Below are positions 59,340 through 64,000 of a DNA stretch of 64,000 nucleotides, in pieces. The translations under genes and the position numbers were made by a program. How positions within the stretch are numbered: the stretch's first letter is position 1; every line of letters begins with the position of its first letter. The DNA comes from Dactylellina haptotyla (Eukaryota > Ascomycota > Orbiliomycetes > Orbiliales > Orbiliaceae). The notes under the pieces are model-generated. The model was not told where the DNA came from, made no database searches, and was given only the letters and a program-made list of their open reading frames with translations. Where the stretch lies: contig CM062379.1 in the NCBI GenBank assembly GCA_031310005.1, forward strand, positions 3,162,001 through 3,226,000. Direction: 5' to 3'.

Positions 59340-62300
59340 CGGAGCCCCAGCGAAACAACAATAGTAATAACCATCATGATTCGGGGCCTCCGGTAGCAGC
59401 ATATATGGAATCAACGCGGAATGGAGCCCAGTTTGGGAACGTTGGCGGCGGGAATGGCTGGCAGGAGGAACATAACTCATCAAACGACGACGACATGATG
59501 AGGAAAACAACATCGGCGGAAGTCCTCGACGGTCCTCCGCAGCGCAAGAAAAACTACGACTACAAGAAACAGCACATGTCCACCATGGACAAGGTCCGCG
59601 AGCCTTTCGTCAATGCGATGAAGTTCGTTCTGCGCATGCAGGACCTCCCGCCGTCCAAAGAGGGCCGAAAGATTCCGTTCACCGTTTTCAAGAATCGCAG
59701 GGGTACCAAGCTCATTGACGAACGGCGCAGCAAACAGTACATCAACAATACCATCCGGTCGAGCCGATACAGCATATGGAGTTTCTTACCGAAACAGCTG
59801 ATTTACCAGTTCAGCAAGCTCGCCAATTTTTATTTCTTGATAATAGCTATCCTGCAGCTCATCCCCTCTCTCAGTACCACTGGCCGATTAACAACGATTG
59901 TTCCGCTGTCGCTGTTTGTCGCGTTTTCTATGGCAAAAGAAGGTTTTGATGATTTTCGAAGATATCGACAGGACAGGAAAGAAAACAGGCGAATCACAAA
60001 AGTTCTCACGCTCTCGGGTTCCGGGCCGGATGCGAAGGAAGAATGGGAGGAAATCATGTGGGAGAAGGTCCGGGTTGGAGATATTGTCAAGCTGGCTCGC
60101 GACGACATGGTTCCCGCAGATCTGATGCTTATTCAAGCTGAATCCGAGACCGGCATCGCGTACGTCGAAACCGCAGCCTTAGACGGAGAAACAAACTTGA
60201 AAGGAAAACAAGCGCTCCCGAATGTGAGCGAGCATTTTTATGGCAGATTCGGCGAAGCGAAAGATGAACTGGCAACTGTCGAAGATCCGAACTCTGACCT
60301 TTACAACTTTGAGGGAAAGATTCGAATTGGCGACGAACTCAAGCCTTTGACAAATTCGCAGATTTTATATCGAGGATGTGTCCTCAGAAATACCCCGGGT
60401 GCCACGGGTCTTGTTATCTTCACTGGCGAGGAGACGAAAATCCGCATGAAGTATGCATACCGTCGATGAAACATATATGCTGGTTTGACAGTGTGCTAAC
60501 TCACTTATAGTGCCAACAAGAGGCCGCGAGCGAAATCTCCAACTCTCCAAACCTCGGTGAACTACATCATTATATTCGTCATGTTGGTTGTTATATTCAT
60601 TTCTGGAATCGAACTTCTCGGATACAAACTGTGGCAACAATCATTCGAACGACATGCTTGGTATCTTGAAGGTCTCGCCGTCGGTACCTTCCCAATCTTG
60701 GCATCTTTCATCATCATGTTCAATACTCTCATTCCACTCTCTCTATACGTCAGTTTGGAAATCATCAAGATTGGTCAGCATATTTTGTTCTTTGACAACG
60801 ACATGTACGACGAGAAAACTGATACACCAATGGAGGCGCGCACGACTACTATCAATGAGGAACTTGGACAGATTGGGTATGGCTGAACGACAGAATCCAT
60901 AAATATAAAGTTTATAGGCCGTTCTAATAATTTTCTAGGTTTATATTCTCCGATAAAACTGGCACGCTCACGGACAATACCATGATATTCCGCAAGATGA
61001 CCATCGCCGGATACCCTTGGACGCATGTGACATCGGCTGAGAAGGAACGAGAAGCCCACACCGGTGAAGTGAAGCCTGCGCCCGAAGGTGCAGACCACGA
61101 GAAAGGAAAAAACAAAGCTTCTCGCCCGAAATCGTGGTTACCTGCCGATTACGCTTCTCTTCGCTCTGTCGTAGTCGGTGATTCGAGTAAAAGTCAACCA
61201 TCGGGAGCTGGGAACAGGGATTCTTTCGTCTTGGGAGAAGGCGAGCTTTCTACGGAGGACTTGCTAACGTATATTCAAATGCACCCGGAAACTGCATACT
61301 CGCAACGTGCCAAAATGTTCCTCCTGTGCTTAGCGCTCTGCCATACTTGCTTGCCAGAAACCGATGAAAATGGTAAAATCACGTATCAGGCTTCCTCGCC
61401 CGATGAGGTTGCTTTGGTTCAAGCCGCGCAGGAGCTCGGATACGTAAATATCGACCGTCAAGTGGGAAGCGTTACGCTACAAACTTATCCTCATGGCATT
61501 GAAAACCGCCCCGTCACTGAGAAATACGAAATCTTGGAAGTCCTTGAGTTCACCAGTAAACGAAAACGCATGTCAATCGTCCTTCGATGCCCAGACGGTA
61601 GAGTATGTCTGTTCTCCAAGGGTGCTGACTCAACCATGACCGATCTTCTCCGTCTTAGAGATATGGCAATCCGATCCTCCAAAGATGTAGAAAAGCGCAA
61701 TCGCGAACGCAAGAGCCATGATGTTTTTGAATTTGTACGGAGAACAAGCATGCCACCTCAGAGCCCCGGCGGAACTCGCAAGAGATTCAGCATGGGAAGT
61801 CCGAGGCAGAGTTGGGCTGGTGCTCCTCGCCGAAGCTACACCGGTAATCGCCACAGTATGATCGGAGCCGCCGTAGGTGAAGACGAGCCTGCATCACCCG
61901 TTGCCGAAAAACACACGCAAGCCCACTCCTCTTTCGAGATGCACCGGTCCGGCACGCCGAGCAAAGCGCGTGCCTTGGAAAGCTATATTAATGAAGGAGC
62001 AGTTTCAAACGACGGATTCGTGTTTGATCAATCGTACAGCCAAATCCACGAGTTTGCCGTCGAAGGTTTACGCACGCTCATTTACGGATATCGCTTCCTT
62101 GACGAGGGCAATTACCGCGATTGGTCGAGGATTTATAATGAGGCAACCACCAGTCTATCGGACCGACAAGCCAAGATTGACAAGGCCGCCGATATGATAG
62201 AGCGAGAATTCGAGTTTGCCGGCGCCACCGCAATTGAGGACAAATTGCAGGACGGTGTACCTGACGCCATCGATCGCCTACGCAGAGCGGGAATTAAGAT

Positions 62301-63958
62301 GTGGATGCTCACGGGTGACAAAAAGGAAACCGCGATCAATATCGGATATTCCTGCCGTCTCATCACGGATGTCTCTGAGATTATGATCGTTGATCAGGAC
62401 GTGGGCGATCTTGCGACACAGATTCGGGATTTCACTGATAAATTGAAAAGTCACAATTTGGCGCACTCAGTGGGCGTTATCGACGGGGGTACGCTAGGCG
62501 TAATCGAGGAGGATTCGAATCTGAGCAACCTGTTCTTTGAGTTTACAATTAATGTGGATTCCGTCATTTGCTGCCGCGCTAGTCCCAATCAGAAGGCTGG
62601 CCTCGTTCGGTCCATTCGGAAACGGGTAAAAAAGTCGGTTACACTTGCGATCGGCGACGGCGCAAACGATATCGCGATGATTCAAGAAGCGCAAGTTGGT
62701 GTTGGAATCACTGGTAAAGAAGGTCTCGCGGCCGCTCGAAGTTCGGATTACTCGATCGCGCAGTTCCGTTTCTTGCTAAAGTTACTTTTGTGTCACGGAC
62801 GATGGAATTACGTGAGAACTTGCAAATACGTCCTTGGTACGTTCTGGAAGGAAATGATGTTTTTCATCATTCAGGCCATGTATCAGGTGAACAACGGGTA
62901 CAGTGGCACGTCACTATACGAGTCGTGGAGTTTGGCGGTGTACAACATCTTCTTCACATCATTGGCCATCATCTTCCTTGGTATTATGGAGAAAGATCTG
63001 GAACAAGAAACCCTGCTCGCCGTTCCGGAACTTTACGTATACAACAAGCGAACCATCTTCAACATGTACTCGTACCTTGCGTGGGTTACGCTAGCCGTCG
63101 GACAAGCCGCATTGATCTGGTACGTCACGAATGAACTCTATAACATGACGATTCTGTGCCCGAACCAAGGTCTTTATTCCGTTGGTACGCTCGTCTATAC
63201 GGTTGTAGTGTTGTTTGTGAACACCAAGCTACAGTAAGTCATAATTTCTTCAAAGCAGTGCAAACATATCTCGCATGAACCTATTCTAACTGCGACCCAT
63301 TGATAGATTTACGGAGCAGCATAACAAGACAATCGTGGCAGTGATCGTTTGGGTTATATCAGTTGGCGGCTGGTTCCTTTGGAACGTTGTAATTATCGGA
63401 TACGGATTCTCAACCTGGACAATCTACTACCTCCCCCAGGAGTTCGCCCTCCATGTTGGCAGAGATCTGCTCTGGTGGGTCGTGGTACTCTTCGTCACCG
63501 GGTGTTGTATCATCTTCGAATTGATGATGAAATCCCTCAAGACCAGCTTCTTCCCGAACGAAGTGGACCACTTCCAGGCGATCCAGAAGGACCCCGTGCT
63601 CAAGAAGAAATTAGAACACGCGGCGTACACCCAAAATTGCAATTTCTTCGAAGAGCTCAACGAAACGCATTTAGAGAGCAATGCTAACGGGGAGGTATTG
63701 CGAGAAATTATCCAGCGACGCAGGGAGTCACGGTTCGCATATGTGAGACTCGGCAGTAAGAAGTCGCGACGGATGGCTGCTGCTGCTCGGGAAAATAATA
63801 AAGGTGTTGATAGTATCGAAATGACGACCCAGAGGAGTGGTAGGGATATTGAAGAAGGGACTGAGGATGAACATAGTCGCTCGCCACCGCCGCAACCAGT
63901 TGGGAAGGAGCAGAGCTCTGGTGGGTCGCGGTGGAATGTATTCGGGCGGCGGTCGTAA
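59336..63958 (+). CDS. P4-type phospholipid-translocating ATPase, Dnf3-like
   Basis: Four exons, 59336-60450, 60511-60876, 60939-63233 and 63307-63958, give 1475 residues. Introns are 60-73 nt. Motifs in order: TM1-2 (FLPKQLIYQFSKLANFYFL), actuator DGET at 283-286, TM4 IPLSL near 447, phosphorylation site DKTGT with Asp499, KGADSTM in the nucleotide domain, GDGAND near 1066, then six C-terminal membrane segments and a cytosolic tail. All catalytic residues are present. Flippases move aminophospholipids or phosphatidylcholine to the cytosolic leaflet at the trans-Golgi, endosome or plasma membrane, usually with a Cdc50-family subunit. The wording of TM1-2 and the Ser-rich insert after KGADSTM resemble the Dnf3 branch more than Drs2, Dnf1/2 or Neo1. 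P4-ATPase is certain, the Dnf3 subgroup is probable. Confidence 0.93.
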
Positions 63959-64000
63959 GGCATAGTTTTTTGGTGATCTTTTTTGATTCTTGCATTATTC

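Overview
The window is nuclear DNA of a filamentous ascomycete (Pezizomycotina). The evidence is short spliceosomal introns (mostly 57-110 nt, GTRNGY donors, CTAAC/CTGAC branch points), long pyrimidine-rich leaders, and orthologues such as ATG16, a MUB1/samB-type MYND protein, MKT1, a DGR2/WDR44-like WD protein and OHCU decarboxylase. Intergenic spaces are long, up to about 5.5 kb. This could suit Pezizomycetes or a related class, but I cannot place it more precisely from sequence alone. I see no operon, CRISPR array, insertion sequence or intact transposon.

Layout. 0-5.2 kb: Sec2-domain coiled-coil protein (+) converging on a DUF5745/CEP95-like protein (-). 5.2-12.1 kb: DOT1 (+), ATG16 (-), and YPT7/RAB7 (+) head to head with ATG16. 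12.1-17 kb: a gap holding a tRNA-like Pol III unit with a UCA anticodon, then an SLC35F-type transporter (+). 17.5-23 kb: RRP5 (-). 24.3-27.6 kb: OHCU decarboxylase (+), split by unusually long introns, and a conserved-looking hypothetical protein (-). 27.6-31.9 kb: gap without convincing genes. 31.9-39.2 kb: WDR44/DGR2-like WD protein (+), SWD2 (-), mitochondrial oxaloacetate carrier OAC1 (+). 39.4-46 kb: 2OG-Fe(II) oxygenase (-), MKT1 (+), TFIIE-beta (-). 46-49.9 kb: AT-rich gap. 49.9-51.8 kb: MUB1/samB (-). 51.8-59.3 kb: mostly gene-poor, but with the 3' part of a hidden multi-exon gene at about 57.3-57.9 kb (-). 59.3-64 kb: P4-ATPase lipid flippase (+).

The genes are mostly unrelated housekeeping functions arranged alternately on both strands. 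Two functional threads recur. One is membrane trafficking and autophagy (Sec2-type Rab exchange, Ypt7, Atg16, lipid flippase, WDR44-like protein). The other is gene expression (Dot1 H3K79 methylation, Swd2 of COMPASS, TFIIE-beta, Rrp5, Mkt1). Exon boundaries were built by hand from reading-frame phase, splice signals and family motifs. All coding lengths quoted come from summing those exons. The most noteworthy items are the hidden gene, the UCA tRNA-like locus, a GC-AG intron that completes a C-terminal zinc ribbon, and a 13-nt exon in the OHCU decarboxylase gene.
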